64,000 bases of DNA from Bacteroidales bacterium. Its GTDB lineage: Bacteria; Bacteroidota; Bacteroidia; Bacteroidales; UBA1715. The position numbers and the translations under genes were made by a program. The notes beneath the pieces were generated by a model. The model searched no databases. It worked only from the letters and a program-made list of their open reading frames with translations, and was not told the origin of the DNA. The stretch lies in NCBI GenBank assembly GCA_017552705.1, contig JAFZOY010000045.1:34452-98451 (forward strand), in the 5' to 3' direction. Positions 29,689-39,900 of this stretch are shown one piece after another; position 1 is the stretch's first letter, and every line of letters starts with the position of its first letter.

Positions 29689-30705
29689 TTACAAGCTGTG
29701 TGGGCAGCGAATTGCATTCATTCTTCGGCTCTTGTTTTGATATGCTGTAATGTACGAAATAGTGATTTCAAATGCTCCGTGACCGTTGCTTGCGGTGCGT
29801 AGCGATGAAATGTTGAGGTCATAGTCAAGCATAATGTCGAAATCCATATATTGGCACCCAACGCCAAAAATAACAGCATCTTTGTTTTTTGAACGAAACC
29901 AAACCCCCGTTTGTACTTGCGAAATGCTTGCGTTATCGAAATAGAAAATTCCCATTCCACCAAAGTGGAATTCATGCTGTTTCCCTTGGAACTGCATCTT
30001 GAATCCAGGGATTAAGTCAATATTTTGGGTTACGCTGAGTTTTGCCGTTCCGTGAAGTACGGAGCGTGTGCGGAGCCGTACATCGTTTTCATTGTAGAAC
30101 GAAACATTGGGGCGGTTTATGTTGTATAATGCATAACCAGCTGTGTATGAGTGCGCTTTGTCTTGCTTGTATGTAAGTTGCACTCCTGCGTGTAAATTTA
30201 CATACGTTTGGGAATTCATATCAAGAGCCTCGGAAATTTCAATATCGGAATCAAATTTGTTGCCGTTGAATTGTTCGCTGAAAGTGAGGTCGTTGTAATC
30301 GAATGAATTATAGTAAATAGCGGGCATGATTCCATACGAAAGTATGACTTTTGAGCCAGCCAAATTCAAATGCTGGGCAAAAGGAATTCCGCACTGTACC
30401 GTGTTGTAGTTGGCGTCGCCAGCCTTGTCGAAGTTTAGCACGAGACCATAGCCCAAAATATAATTCCAATAGCGTTTTTCGATTTTTCCGTCAAAATTGG
30501 CACTGATTGTTTGGTATGGTTGTGCAACTGTTCGGTATTGGTCGCGGTATGCAAGGCAAAAACGATATTTCCCAGTGAAAAATCCAGTCTCGGCGGGGTT
30601 GAGATTCAGCGTGTTGGTGTAAAAATTCGAAAAGTGAATATCTTGCGCATTCGCTTGAAGTACGAAATAAAAGAAAAGCAGATATGTCAACGCTTTTTTG
30701 AGCAT
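29689..30705 (-). CDS. SprF/PorP-family protein paired with a type B T9SS cargo
   Basis: A 338-residue PorP/SprF-family barrel protein with signal peptide (FVLQANA) and the family opening QDIHFSNFYTNTLNLNPAETG. It is the second member in the window and differs clearly from the first. Its ATG overlaps the stop of the upstream 1482-residue cargo gene by one base (TAATG), indicating translational coupling. In Flavobacterium, SprF is needed to export SprB, and genes for type B cargo are commonly next to an sprF-like gene. This pair follows that rule, so I infer it is the dedicated outer-membrane partner of its neighbour. Confidence 0.85.
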   Translation of the reverse strand: MLKKALTYLLFFYFVLQANAQDIHFSNFYTNTLNLNPAETGFFTGKYRFCLAYRDQYRTVAQPYQTISANFDGKIEKRYWNYILGYGLVLNFDKAGDANYNTVQCGIPFAQHLNLAGSKVILSYGIMPAIYYNSFDYNDLTFSEQFNGNKFDSDIEISEALDMNSQTYVNLHAGVQLTYKQDKAHSYTAGYALYNINRPNVSFYNENDVRLRTRSVLHGTAKLSVTQNIDLIPGFKMQFQGKQHEFHFGGMGIFYFDNASISQVQTGVWFRSKNKDAVIFGVGCQYMDFDIMLDYDLNISSLRTASNGHGAFEITISYITAYQNKSRRMNAIRCPHSL

Positions 30706-33700
30706 TATCGAATCAAAGTAATGTTTCCTTTCGCCTCAAACTCTTCGCCATTGAAGCAGGTAGCTTTTAGATAATATACAAAGACTTGCGGAGCAAGTGG
30801 TTTCCCGTGATATGTGCCGTCCCAGAAATCTTTTGTGTTGTTTGTCTCAAAGATTTTTTCGCCCCAGCGGTCAAAAATTGCAAATTCAAGCTCGGAAACT
30901 ACACCGCTATGTACTTGAATTACATCGTTTTTCCCGTCGTTATTTGGCGTGAATGCAGTAGGTACAAAAATAAATGGAATGTCGCAAATCCATTCCGAAG
31001 CCCGCACATTCACTGTATCGCTGTTGTGGCATCCATACGTGTCGGTTGCCAGAACGGTGAATGTCATTTCAAGCGCAATGTCGGGAACCAGCTCGACAAC
31101 AGGTTGAGTATTGTCGGTCATCCAAATGTTAGGCGTCCAAACGTAACTGATAGTGTCGGATGGGTTGTTCGTGGCGTGAAGTTTTGTGGTTTGGCCGAGA
31201 TACATATTTGGATTATCGGCGTACGCGTTCACGTCGGGAAGTTTTTCTTCAAGTACGATTTTCACCGAATGGGCCAACGAATCCATGCAGTTGTTGGCAT
31301 CGCTGAGGGAGACAGAGTAGGTACGTGGACACAACCCAGTGATTTTTTCAGCTGTTTTACCATTCGACCATTTAAACGTGTATGGTGGCGTTCCACCCGA
31401 TGCTACAGCACGGATAGAACCATTGCAGGCACCTCGGCACGTTTCGTTGGTGTGCAAAAGTGTGTCGAGTTTGAGTATGTCGGGTTCCGTAACGTTCACA
31501 GTCAATGTGCTTTTACAACCTAAACTATCTGTAACGACAACTGTGTATGTGCCTTCCCCTAAGTCTTTCCTCAAATAATTTGTGGAATTGTCCTCCCATT
31601 GGTATTTGTAGGGCGGAATTCCCGTAGGTTCAACTTCAAACCGGGCATTTTGCAACCCATGGCATGTTATTGGCCTGAAATTCTTTACGTTAACGCCGAG
31701 GCTATCGACGCTAATATGAACACTATCGTAGTAAGTGCAGCCGATAACGTCGGTCGCTTTGACTACGAAATCCGTGGAGTGGGTGGGGTTTACGTGCGGA
31801 TTTGCTTTGTTGTCGTCATATTTTATGAATTCTTTTGGTTCCCAATCGTACCAAAGTTCGTTTTCAGGAGTAAGGTTTTTAACCTCGATTTGCACTAAAT
31901 CGCCTGCGCAAATCGTGTCGGAGCCCTCAACCGCAATCTCATTGTGATATACCTCAATTGTAATGGAATCAACAGCCTCGAAATCGCAATATGTGCTAAG
32001 TGTTTTTACATAATATGTGGTTGTTTCCATTGGTAGGAATGAAATGTAATTGACGGAAAAATCAGGGTTGATGATTTTATTGAATTTTTTATCGGTTGAC
32101 CATAAATACCGTTGCGATGGCGCATTTGTCTCTACTTCCAATCGCACCCGCTCGCCTTGACATACTTTGGGCGTTTGCGATTGTCCATTTTGAAAGACAT
32201 TTATTTGTCTGATAAAATAGTTTTCGTTATAAGTATTCACTGTTTGTTTATAGATAGTTTGGCACCAACCAGACGTAACCGTAAGTTGGTATGTTGTGGT
32301 GTCGTTTGGCTTTGCGTATGTGTGTGGTTGTGATGGGTCTTCAAGCCAATCGGAAGGAGTCCAGCTATATTCCAGATTTTCATCGTATTCATTTGGAATG
32401 CCAATGAGTACGCTTTCGCCCAAGCAGATATTTTTCACATCGAGCAATTCTTCTTTCACTTTGGTGGAAACGGTGAGTAACTTCGAAACGCTGTCGCTTT
32501 GGTTGCATGATGTGGAATCTTGCACGTGAAGCGTTACCAGATATTCTCCGATAGTAGGATACGTGTGCGTTGGAGATTCTTCATTCGAAGTTGTGCCGTC
32601 CCCGAAATCCCATGTGTAGATTACGTGTGGGTTGTTGTAGTGGATTTCTGTCGTGTTTTTGAACGTTACCTCCTTGGTTGCGCAACCAACCTCAGGAATG
32701 TCGAAATCGGCGGAAATCAGTCCGAAGTCAATCACAAAACGGAACACTGCCGCATTGCAGTTCGATGAATTGTTTTGAGTTGACCACACGCCTGGATTCG
32801 GACTGATAGGAAAACCATTGCAACCGCCGCAACTTGCACATACACTTTGATATACGTAGCCGTTCGCATCGAAACGACTGGTTCCGCCATCAACGTGGTC
32901 GTGGCCACTATATTCGCAACCGTAATAAGTATATCCAGTTGTTGCAGAGTAAATTACGTAGGCATCGGCGAGTTCGCCAAAATAACTTGCGTAGTCAAGA
33001 TTTTTAGCCTCGTCGTCGAGCACCATAATGTAGAAATCTTTGCCATCGGTGTCTTTCTGATAGGCATCGGCGGTGATGTCCATTCCTTTTGTGCCCACCA
33101 CGGAAAGCCAGCCGTAATCGTAAATCAACGTATATTCATTGCCGTAGTATCTCCATTGTGGGTTTTTAGTCCATTCTCGTCCAACGCCGGCAAGATATAT
33201 TCTGTTGCAAATATCGACTTCGAAGGCAGTGGGTGAAATGTTTGGCTCGCCGGAACCATTCCCAAATACAGTTGACCATCGGAGTTTGCTCAAGTCGTTG
33301 GTGAACGAGGCAAGGAATTGTCCGCTGTTTGGGGTGTTGTAATCTGCATTGAAAATGAGCGTTTCGTCGGGAGCGGTTGTTTGCCCGAAAATAAACACAT
33401 CGTTGTTGGAATTTACACGAATAAAATGTGCTTGGTCGTATTCCATGGAACCAAAGAATGTTCCCGACAAAATTGAGCCGTCCGTTTGACTGAGTTTCAC
33501 TACAAACGCATCAACAGTGCCACCGATACGTGTAGGTTGGTAACCGTCGTTGGGGATAGGTAGCGATGGCGAACATGTTCCACCTGTAATGTAGGCTCCA
33601 TCACCGTGGTCAACATCGATGGAGTAGGCGGCATCCTTACTTTCGCCTCCGATGAACGTGCTCCAGAGCAGGGATGATAGGTCGGAAGAAAACTTGCAGG

Positions 33701-35153
33701 CAACACCATCTTGTACACCGCCGAATGTGTTTTGAAAGCCGTTCAATATTGGGAAATCGTCAGAAAAAGTTGTTGAGGCAATATATACATTGTCTCTTTC
33801 GTCAATCATAATTTCGCCGCGGGCTCCATCGCCGTAGTTGTGGTATAGAGAATCGTGGCCATAGTATAGGTCGGTTTCCCAACTGAAATTTATGCCATCG
33901 TTTTTGCTTCCGCCCAAATATGTTGACGAAAGAATTTCGGAACCATCGGCTGCCAGTTTTGCAACAAAAATATCAACGCCATTTTCGAATGCAATAATGT
34001 TGTCGTATACAATTGGGTCGCCACCCGAAAAAGTGCTTTGATATCCGTTGTAGATAGGAAAATCGTCAGAGCCTGTCGTCCCTAAAATCAGCAATTCGTT
34101 GTTGCTATTGACAATAAGGCTATGTGGCATTTCGCTGCTTTTCCCGCCAAGATACGTCGCGTACAATCGATTTTGTCCGGTACCGTCAAGTTTTATCAGT
34201 CCTATGTCCCAGCTTCCACCGGCAAATTCCTCTTGGATTGCGCCTAACGAAATTGGAAATCCAAAGTCCTCGACAATACCACCAAGGTAGGCATTGTTTT
34301 CGCTGTCGTAGGTCGCCGTGAATCCCCAGTTGTCGGCGGTTGAACCCGTATAGGTCGAAAATATCAAGTCGGGATCTATGTAGAGAGTAAACGATGGATT
34401 GTATGCTCCGAGGTCGTATGTTACGGTAAAGTGTTCCAAGTGGTATGAGCAGGGAATCTCAATTGTGTCGTTTCCTATAATCTGATATGCAAATGGCTTT
34501 TTTTCAAAAACTTGGTTCACCGAAGTTTGAATAACCAATGTGCCGTCGGCTTGAACTTTCATTGACGGAATATGACTGTAGTCCAATCTGATTTTTTGCG
34601 GATTTCCACCGGGACGGACAATAAAATCGTATTTCAAATCGGTGGAATTTCCATATAAATGCAAATCAATATTTTTGTATAAATCGTTGTATATTACGTC
34701 GTTGTAGCTTCGTACGTTTGTTGACCAATTTTTCGGATTCGAGCCTTTAAGATAGTTCTCCACATACGGACTTTGGTTATATCCATTAATTTTCACACGA
34801 GAGTTCATGCCCGAAAAACGAACCTGATATGCGTGCGCTTTTGCGCTGTCGGGGTGGGTGTTCTCAATAGGCATCTGTTTCCCCGTTTTCATAAAATAGT
34901 TTCGACTGCTGTCCAAAAACTGTTCGTCGATATCGTCGGTGGCATGGCGGTGGTGCAAACTCTCCTCGTCCTTGAAATAGTATGTCAGTCCGTTTTTTTC
35001 TAAAAACACGTACCCACCGTACAACTGGCTACGAAATAATACGTTTTCTTGCCACTGGTGCTTATTTTCGGTGAAAAAAATCGCCGATTTCTGTGCAACA
35101 GTCTCAATTGAGAAAACCGCAAGAACCAGTATTACAATCGTAAACTTTTTCAT
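30705..35153 (-). CDS. SprB-repeat/PKD surface protein with T9SS type B (CHU_C) sorting domain
   Basis: A 1482-residue protein with signal peptide (FSIETVAQ). The N-terminal part (about 20-270, FFTENKHQWQENVLFRSQL) resembles a DUF7948-type region. SBBP-like propeller repeats follow (STYLGGSKNDG, STFIGGESKDAAYSIDVD), then a PKD domain (about 818-900, WDFGDGTTSNEESPTHTYP), Ig-like modules, and two SprB repeats (about 1160-1300, TCHGLQNARFEVEPTG and TCRGACNGSIRAVASGGTPP). The last ~90 residues are a gliding-motility-type CHU_C domain (PTAFTPNNDGKNDVIQVHSG, FDRWGEKIFET). Type B cargo is exported by T9SS and needs a SprF-like partner, supplied by the coupled downstream gene. Likely roles are adhesion or surface movement. 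The sequence alone does not show gliding. Confidence 0.87.
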   Translation of the reverse strand: MKKFTIVILVLAVFSIETVAQKSAIFFTENKHQWQENVLFRSQLYGGYVFLEKNGLTYYFKDEESLHHRHATDDIDEQFLDSSRNYFMKTGKQMPIENTHPDSAKAHAYQVRFSGMNSRVKINGYNQSPYVENYLKGSNPKNWSTNVRSYNDVIYNDLYKNIDLHLYGNSTDLKYDFIVRPGGNPQKIRLDYSHIPSMKVQADGTLVIQTSVNQVFEKKPFAYQIIGNDTIEIPCSYHLEHFTVTYDLGAYNPSFTLYIDPDLIFSTYTGSTADNWGFTATYDSENNAYLGGIVEDFGFPISLGAIQEEFAGGSWDIGLIKLDGTGQNRLYATYLGGKSSEMPHSLIVNSNNELLILGTTGSDDFPIYNGYQSTFSGGDPIVYDNIIAFENGVDIFVAKLAADGSEILSSTYLGGSKNDGINFSWETDLYYGHDSLYHNYGDGARGEIMIDERDNVYIASTTFSDDFPILNGFQNTFGGVQDGVACKFSSDLSSLLWSTFIGGESKDAAYSIDVDHGDGAYITGGTCSPSLPIPNDGYQPTRIGGTVDAFVVKLSQTDGSILSGTFFGSMEYDQAHFIRVNSNNDVFIFGQTTAPDETLIFNADYNTPNSGQFLASFTNDLSKLRWSTVFGNGSGEPNISPTAFEVDICNRIYLAGVGREWTKNPQWRYYGNEYTLIYDYGWLSVVGTKGMDITADAYQKDTDGKDFYIMVLDDEAKNLDYASYFGELADAYVIYSATTGYTYYGCEYSGHDHVDGGTSRFDANGYVYQSVCASCGGCNGFPISPNPGVWSTQNNSSNCNAAVFRFVIDFGLISADFDIPEVGCATKEVTFKNTTEIHYNNPHVIYTWDFGDGTTSNEESPTHTYPTIGEYLVTLHVQDSTSCNQSDSVSKLLTVSTKVKEELLDVKNICLGESVLIGIPNEYDENLEYSWTPSDWLEDPSQPHTYAKPNDTTTYQLTVTSGWCQTIYKQTVNTYNENYFIRQINVFQNGQSQTPKVCQGERVRLEVETNAPSQRYLWSTDKKFNKIINPDFSVNYISFLPMETTTYYVKTLSTYCDFEAVDSITIEVYHNEIAVEGSDTICAGDLVQIEVKNLTPENELWYDWEPKEFIKYDDNKANPHVNPTHSTDFVVKATDVIGCTYYDSVHISVDSLGVNVKNFRPITCHGLQNARFEVEPTGIPPYKYQWEDNSTNYLRKDLGEGTYTVVVTDSLGCKSTLTVNVTEPDILKLDTLLHTNETCRGACNGSIRAVASGGTPPYTFKWSNGKTAEKITGLCPRTYSVSLSDANNCMDSLAHSVKIVLEEKLPDVNAYADNPNMYLGQTTKLHATNNPSDTISYVWTPNIWMTDNTQPVVELVPDIALEMTFTVLATDTYGCHNSDTVNVRASEWICDIPFIFVPTAFTPNNDGKNDVIQVHSGVVSELEFAIFDRWGEKIFETNNTKDFWDGTYHGKPLAPQVFVYYLKATCFNGEEFEAKGNITLIR

Positions 35154-35205
35154 ATACGAGTAAGACAGATAATTTGGGGTAAAGTTACAAAAAAATGTTG
35201 TTACG

Positions 35206-35316
35206 TACGAAATACACGTAATTTATTACGGATTCGAATATTTTTCTTAGTTTTTGCTTTCATTTTGAAATATAATCCATTTATTTGCAATGAAAAATTT
35301 AGTCAAAGAGTATAAA
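35206..35316 (+). promoter_or_regulatory. Upstream regulatory block of dapL, shared with glnN
   Basis: This block aligns without gaps to 47503-47613 upstream of glnN. Conserved parts are TACGAAATnCACGTAATTT at the left end and a long right part containing TTGCTTTCATTTTGAAATAT and TTTATTTGCA. The perfect inverted repeat TTTCA-TTT-TGAAA is at 35258-35270. A near-consensus -7 element (TTTATTTG) follows it, so the inverted repeat is placed where a repressor or activator would touch the promoter. Confidence 0.65.
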
Positions 35317-35327
35317 ACGATTTCAAT

Positions 35328-36560
35328 ATGGCTTGTATCAATAACAATTTCCTAAAGATTCACGAAAGTTATTTGTTTACCGAAATAGCGCACAAAGTTG
35401 CGGAATATAAGGCTTCGCATGCTGATGCGTCTGTTATTAGTCTTGGCATTGGCGATGTGACGCGTCCGATTTGTCCTACTGTGATACAGGCTCTGCACAA
35501 GGCTGTTGACGAAATGGCAAGTCCAGAAACGTTCAGAGGCTATGGACCGGAACATGGTTATAAATTCTTGATACAAACCATAATAGAGCACGACTACAAA
35601 GCCCGTGGCATCGAACTCGACGAGGAAGAAGTGTTTATCAGCGACGGTGCGAAAAGCGACCTTGGAAACATAGGCGATTTGTTCGATTTCAGCAACTTGG
35701 TCGCTGTGACCGATCCGGTTTATCCTGTTTATGTGGATTCAAACGTGATGGCTGGACGAGCAGGAATTATGGGGAAAGATGGTCGTTGGAGCAATATAGT
35801 GTATCTTCCTTGCAGCAGCGAGAATAAATTTGTGCCTGCTCTGCCGAAATTAGTCCCTGACATTATTTATCTCTGTTATCCCAACAATCCCACAGGAACC
35901 ACGCTCACCAAGTCGCAGCTGAAAGTGTGGGTTGACTATGCTCGGGAACACGGTGTGCTGATTTTGTTCGACTCTGCATACGAAGCATTCATTACCGAAC
36001 CCGATGTGCCACATAGCATATATGAAATACCTGGAGCAAAAGATGTGGCGATAGAATTTCGCAGTTTTTCGAAAACCGCTGGGTTTACTGGCTTACGTTG
36101 CGGTTACACGGTTGTTCCTAAAACTGTGACTGCATCGGCATCCGACGGCTCTCGAATTGCACTGAACCATCTTTGGAACAGACGGCAATGTACGAAGTTC
36201 AACGGTACGGCATACATTGTGCAACGTGCCGCCGAGGCAATCTATTCCGAACAAGGACAAAAGGAAATCAAGGAAAATATTGCGTATTATTTGCTGAACG
36301 CAAAAATCATCAGAGACGGACTTTCATACGAAGGAATGAAAGTGTATGGTGGCGTGAACGCACCGTATATTTGGGCAAAAACACCCGATGGCGTGGATTC
36401 ATGGAGTTTCTTCGACCAAGTGCTTACAAAATGTAACGTGGTTGTAACGCCAGGCGTGGGCTTCGGACCACAAGGCGAAGGATATGTTCGTTTAACGGCA
36501 TTCGGCAGCCGCGAGAATTGCGTGGAAGCAGTAAAACGATTCTCAAAAATATTTAAATAA
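35328..36560 (+). CDS. dapL: LL-diaminopimelate aminotransferase
   Basis: A PLP-dependent fold-type I enzyme converting tetrahydrodipicolinate and glutamate directly to LL-diaminopimelate, feeding lysine and peptidoglycan synthesis. It has 410 residues, the usual length. Motifs include [55 protein letters not shown] and the PLP lysine K249 in [12 protein letters not shown]. Its upstream region shares a block with glnN, suggesting joint control with ammonium assimilation; the reaction uses glutamate as amino donor. Only a weak hairpin (36604-36631) follows as a possible terminator. Confidence 0.96.
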   Translation: MACINNNFLKIHESYLFTEIAHKVAEYKASHADASVISLGIGDVTRPICPTVIQALHKAVDEMASPETFRGYGPEHGYKFLIQTIIEHDYKARGIELDEEEVFISDGAKSDLGNIGDLFDFSNLVAVTDPVYPVYVDSNVMAGRAGIMGKDGRWSNIVYLPCSSENKFVPALPKLVPDIIYLCYPNNPTGTTLTKSQLKVWVDYAREHGVLILFDSAYEAFITEPDVPHSIYEIPGAKDVAIEFRSFSKTAGFTGLRCGYTVVPKTVTASASDGSRIALNHLWNRRQCTKFNGTAYIVQRAAEAIYSEQGQKEIKENIAYYLLNAKIIRDGLSYEGMKVYGGVNAPYIWAKTPDGVDSWSFFDQVLTKCNVVVTPGVGFGPQGEGYVRLTAFGSRENCVEAVKRFSKIFK

Positions 36561-36629
36561 CCCCCGTTGGATAGTATTATTTAAAATCGTTCAATTTATT
36601 CCTGTAAAAAGCGGATTTATGCCATTTTT

Positions 36630-36676
36630 ACCTCTCACGAATCTCCACCGTTCGCACGGGTATATATCGTTAGTTG
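36630..36676 (+). repeat. Dispersed ~47-bp repeat, copy 1
   Basis: This copy has the core CTCCACCGTTCGCACGG followed by a TATATATCGTTrGTTG tail, with TCACGA in place of TCCCTAA at the left, as in copy 3. The core contains the small hairpin CCGT-TCGC-ACGG. It is the only full copy outside the 57.6-61 kb island. Confidence 0.85.
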
Positions 36677-36847
36677 AATTTAAATTCTAATTATCAAGGA
36701 GATTTCAATAGGATTATGGAATCTAAAAATAAGAGATTTCAGCAATCCTTTTCGGTTGTCAAGATATATTCTGTTAGTTTTTCTCTTGAAAGAAAAAGTA
36801 ACCAAAAAGTTCGAGATTGTAAATAATCATTGAAACGTGTACACAAA

Positions 36848-36888
36848 TATATTTTTGGCAATAAGTCCTGTTTATTGCCAAAAATATA
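36848..36888 (-). terminator. Terminator hairpin of the 3467-aa surface protein gene
   Basis: A perfect 17-bp stem (TATATTTTTGGCAATAA at 36848-36864 with its complement at 36872-36888) has a 7-nt loop. It lies 28 bp past the stop of the minus-strand giant gene. The A/T ends of the stem supply the U-rich strand in either direction. Confidence 0.75.
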
Positions 36889-36916
36889 CTAAAATGATTT
36901 TACGGTAGGAGAACCG

Positions 36917-39900
36917 TTATTTTACAATTACTGTAAATGACTGCTCTTCAACTTTTACAAAATACACGCCTTGTAATCTAACGTCGAAACTTTGTATTGC
37001 TTCGTCTGCCGAAGATGTATGCGATATAACTCTACCTGTGTTATCGTATATGGTAATAGCTTTGTCTATTGCATTCTTCACATTGATTGTATGATCTACT
37101 GCATATACAACCACTGCATTTTCTACATCTTCCACAGCAGTTGTCTCTTCTGCATTTTCAGCTTCGGCGACATTTGATATAGCCAACGAGAATGGTCCTG
37201 ATTCAGCTTTGATTGTAGCACCATCAACTTTGTTGCCATGGATGTCATGGTAACAAAGTTCGTTTACTTCGTTTTCAAGAACAAACAAAACTTTATAATA
37301 CATCTTACCTTCGAATGATTCAAGTTCATCCCACGTTTCAGTCATGTTACTTGCTGGTACACGATCAATAGTATCCATTGCTGTTGGATCTGAACCACGC
37401 AAGACAAGATATTGGGAAACTAATTCCATTGGTTCGTATGCATTCCAGTTCAAACTTGGTTTCTCGTCAATTTGTTTTCTGATTGACAAGTGCATTGAAC
37501 GATGAGGTTTGCTGACAGCAGTGTTTCCACATTCGTCAATTGTTCTTAAACGATATTTGTATGAGCGAGTTGCAGGTACATTGTAATCCACAACCAACGC
37601 CGGTTGACCGAAGAAAACAGTGTCGTCAACAGCAACCCAGTTGTTTGTATAGTCAGTTTCACGCTCTACTATATAACCTACAGTTCCAACATCAACTGTT
37701 TTTTCCCAAGCAATAATCATATCTGTCGCGTTCTCACTATAAGTTACAATACCAAGTTGTTCAGCATACGGCTTCTTAATAGTGATTGAAACAGTATCGT
37801 ATGCTTTGCAACCGTAAGGAGATGTTACCATAACCGTTACCGTATCTGTTTCACCAAAGACTATAGATGAATTTACGGAAATTGGATTTCTCTTGCTCTG
37901 ACGGAACCATACGCAAGAGTTGTCCTCTTCAGTTTGAGCATCAAGATACGCAAGTTCACCACTACATAAAACTTGATCTTCGCCTAAGTTTACTGAAGGC
38001 TTGGCTGCTATAGTAATTGATGTTGCAAGTCCGTAAGCAGTTTCAGAACATTCAGCATCGCCAAGAGAAGTCAATCGATATGAGTAAACACCTTCTGACT
38101 GTGGCAAATCAAGAACAAATTCTTTTTCCTCAACAGTTTCTGTAAATGATTGTTCACCATTGTTATATGTGAATGTGAATGGTGCAACACCATCGAATAG
38201 GAACGATGCAGGTTGAACTATTTCTTCGTTGCCACAATACACTTTCGAACTTGAAACAGTTGCAGTAGGACGAGAACGGAATGTTACAGCTAACGTGTCA
38301 GAATTTGTACAACCATTTTCGTTGGCAATCGTAACTGTAATTTCTTTATTATTAACAATTGGCCAATAGTTAAATACCAAATTCTCATCAACGGTCAAAG
38401 AACTTGTAGTACCTATAATCGCTCCATTTGATTTCCATTCGTAAGAATCAGCATTTCCTGCATTCAAAACAAGAGCTTCTCCATAACAAAGAGTCGTGTC
38501 TGTACCAATAGTTACTATAGGAATGTCTGAAACAACTATTCTCGCCTTCGCGGTTTGTCTGTTCGATGAACAGTATGCATCCTGCAACGATACGATAGAA
38601 TAGTTATACAAACCGACTGATGATGGAGCTTCCGTTTGAAGCGTTGCTTCCTCCTGAGATTCAATGTATGTTGTGTCGATACCGTCAGTATAAGCGAATG
38701 TGAACGGTGCTGTTCCTTTCAGGCTTATTGTGGCACCTTCAACGCCTTCTGTGCCACAGTATGTGGCGCCGCCCGATATTGTTGCACTTGGACGATCCTT
38801 GAATGTCACCATCATCGTGTCACTTGCGGAACAACCCTCTGCATTCGTAACTACCGCAACAATTTCCTGTTCATTCTTGTTTGGAGAATATCCATATATT
38901 AAGGCAGTATCCACTTCCATTGATGATGAACGGCTTACATAGTTGCCGTTTGCGTACCATTTTGCTTCAGCACCGGCATTTAATACAATACTTTCTCCAT
39001 AGCATAGTGTTGTGTCATTTCCTAAAGAAACCGTTGGAATTTCGGCAACAACAACCTTTGCCTTCGATGACTGGTAGTCCGCACTACAGTATGCATCCTT
39101 CAACGATACAATTGAATAGTTATACAAACCAACTGATGACGGGGCTTCCGTTTGAAGCATTGCTTCTTCCTGAGATTCAATGTATGTTGTGTCGATACCG
39201 TCAGTATAGGCGAATGTGAACGGTGCTGTTCCTTTCAGGCTTATTGTGGCACCTTCAACACCTTCTGTGCCGCAGTATGTGGCGCCACCCGATATTGTTG
39301 CACTTGGACGTTCAATGAATGTTACTATCATTGTGTCGCTTGCGAAACAACCATTGGATGTTGTTTTTGTTGCAACAATTTCCTGCACTTTTGAAATTGG
39401 GATGTTATTATTTACAATTGCTGTATCAACAAGGAATGAAGTCGAAGTAGTAATGTGAATACCATCACGACGAGGACTCCATACATACGAAGCACCTTCT
39501 TCAGCATTCAATTGTAATGTAAGTTCTTCGCCATAACACAATGTTGTATCGTTGCCAAGGACAACTTCAGGTATTTCGGCAACAACAACGCGTGCTTTGC
39601 TTACTTGAAGATCGGCGGTACAAGTTGCATCTTTCAATGAAAGAATAGAATAATCATACACGCCTATTGCAGTTGGTTTTTGTGCTTGTAGCGATGCCGT
39701 TTCCAACGAATCCACATTTGTTGTTTCCTCGCCGTCAGTATAGGTAAATGTAAATGGGGCAGTTCCTTTCAAGTTGAATGTTGCGCCTTGTGCGTTATCA
39801 AGACCGCAGTATGTTGTTGAACCTGTAATTGAAACAGTTGGACGTTCTTTAAATGTCACCACAACCGTATCTTTTACAACACAACCTTCTGCACTCGTTA

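Larger units (their letters stand above)
36561..36916. other. Intergenic region after dapL
   Basis: There is no gene in these 356 bp. It holds a weak hairpin (GTAAAAA...TTTTTAC, 36604-36631), one copy of the dispersed ~47-bp repeat (36630-36676), and a 12-bp hairpin with one mismatch followed by AACCAAAA (36773-36802). A perfect 17-bp terminator hairpin for the opposite giant gene is at 36848-36888. Confidence 0.7.

Noticed and set aside
30786..31523. 245-codon plus-strand frame opposite the SprB-repeat gene
   Set aside because: It is antisense to the SprB repeats and CHU_C domain, which are clearly coding on the minus strand; no recognisable domain.
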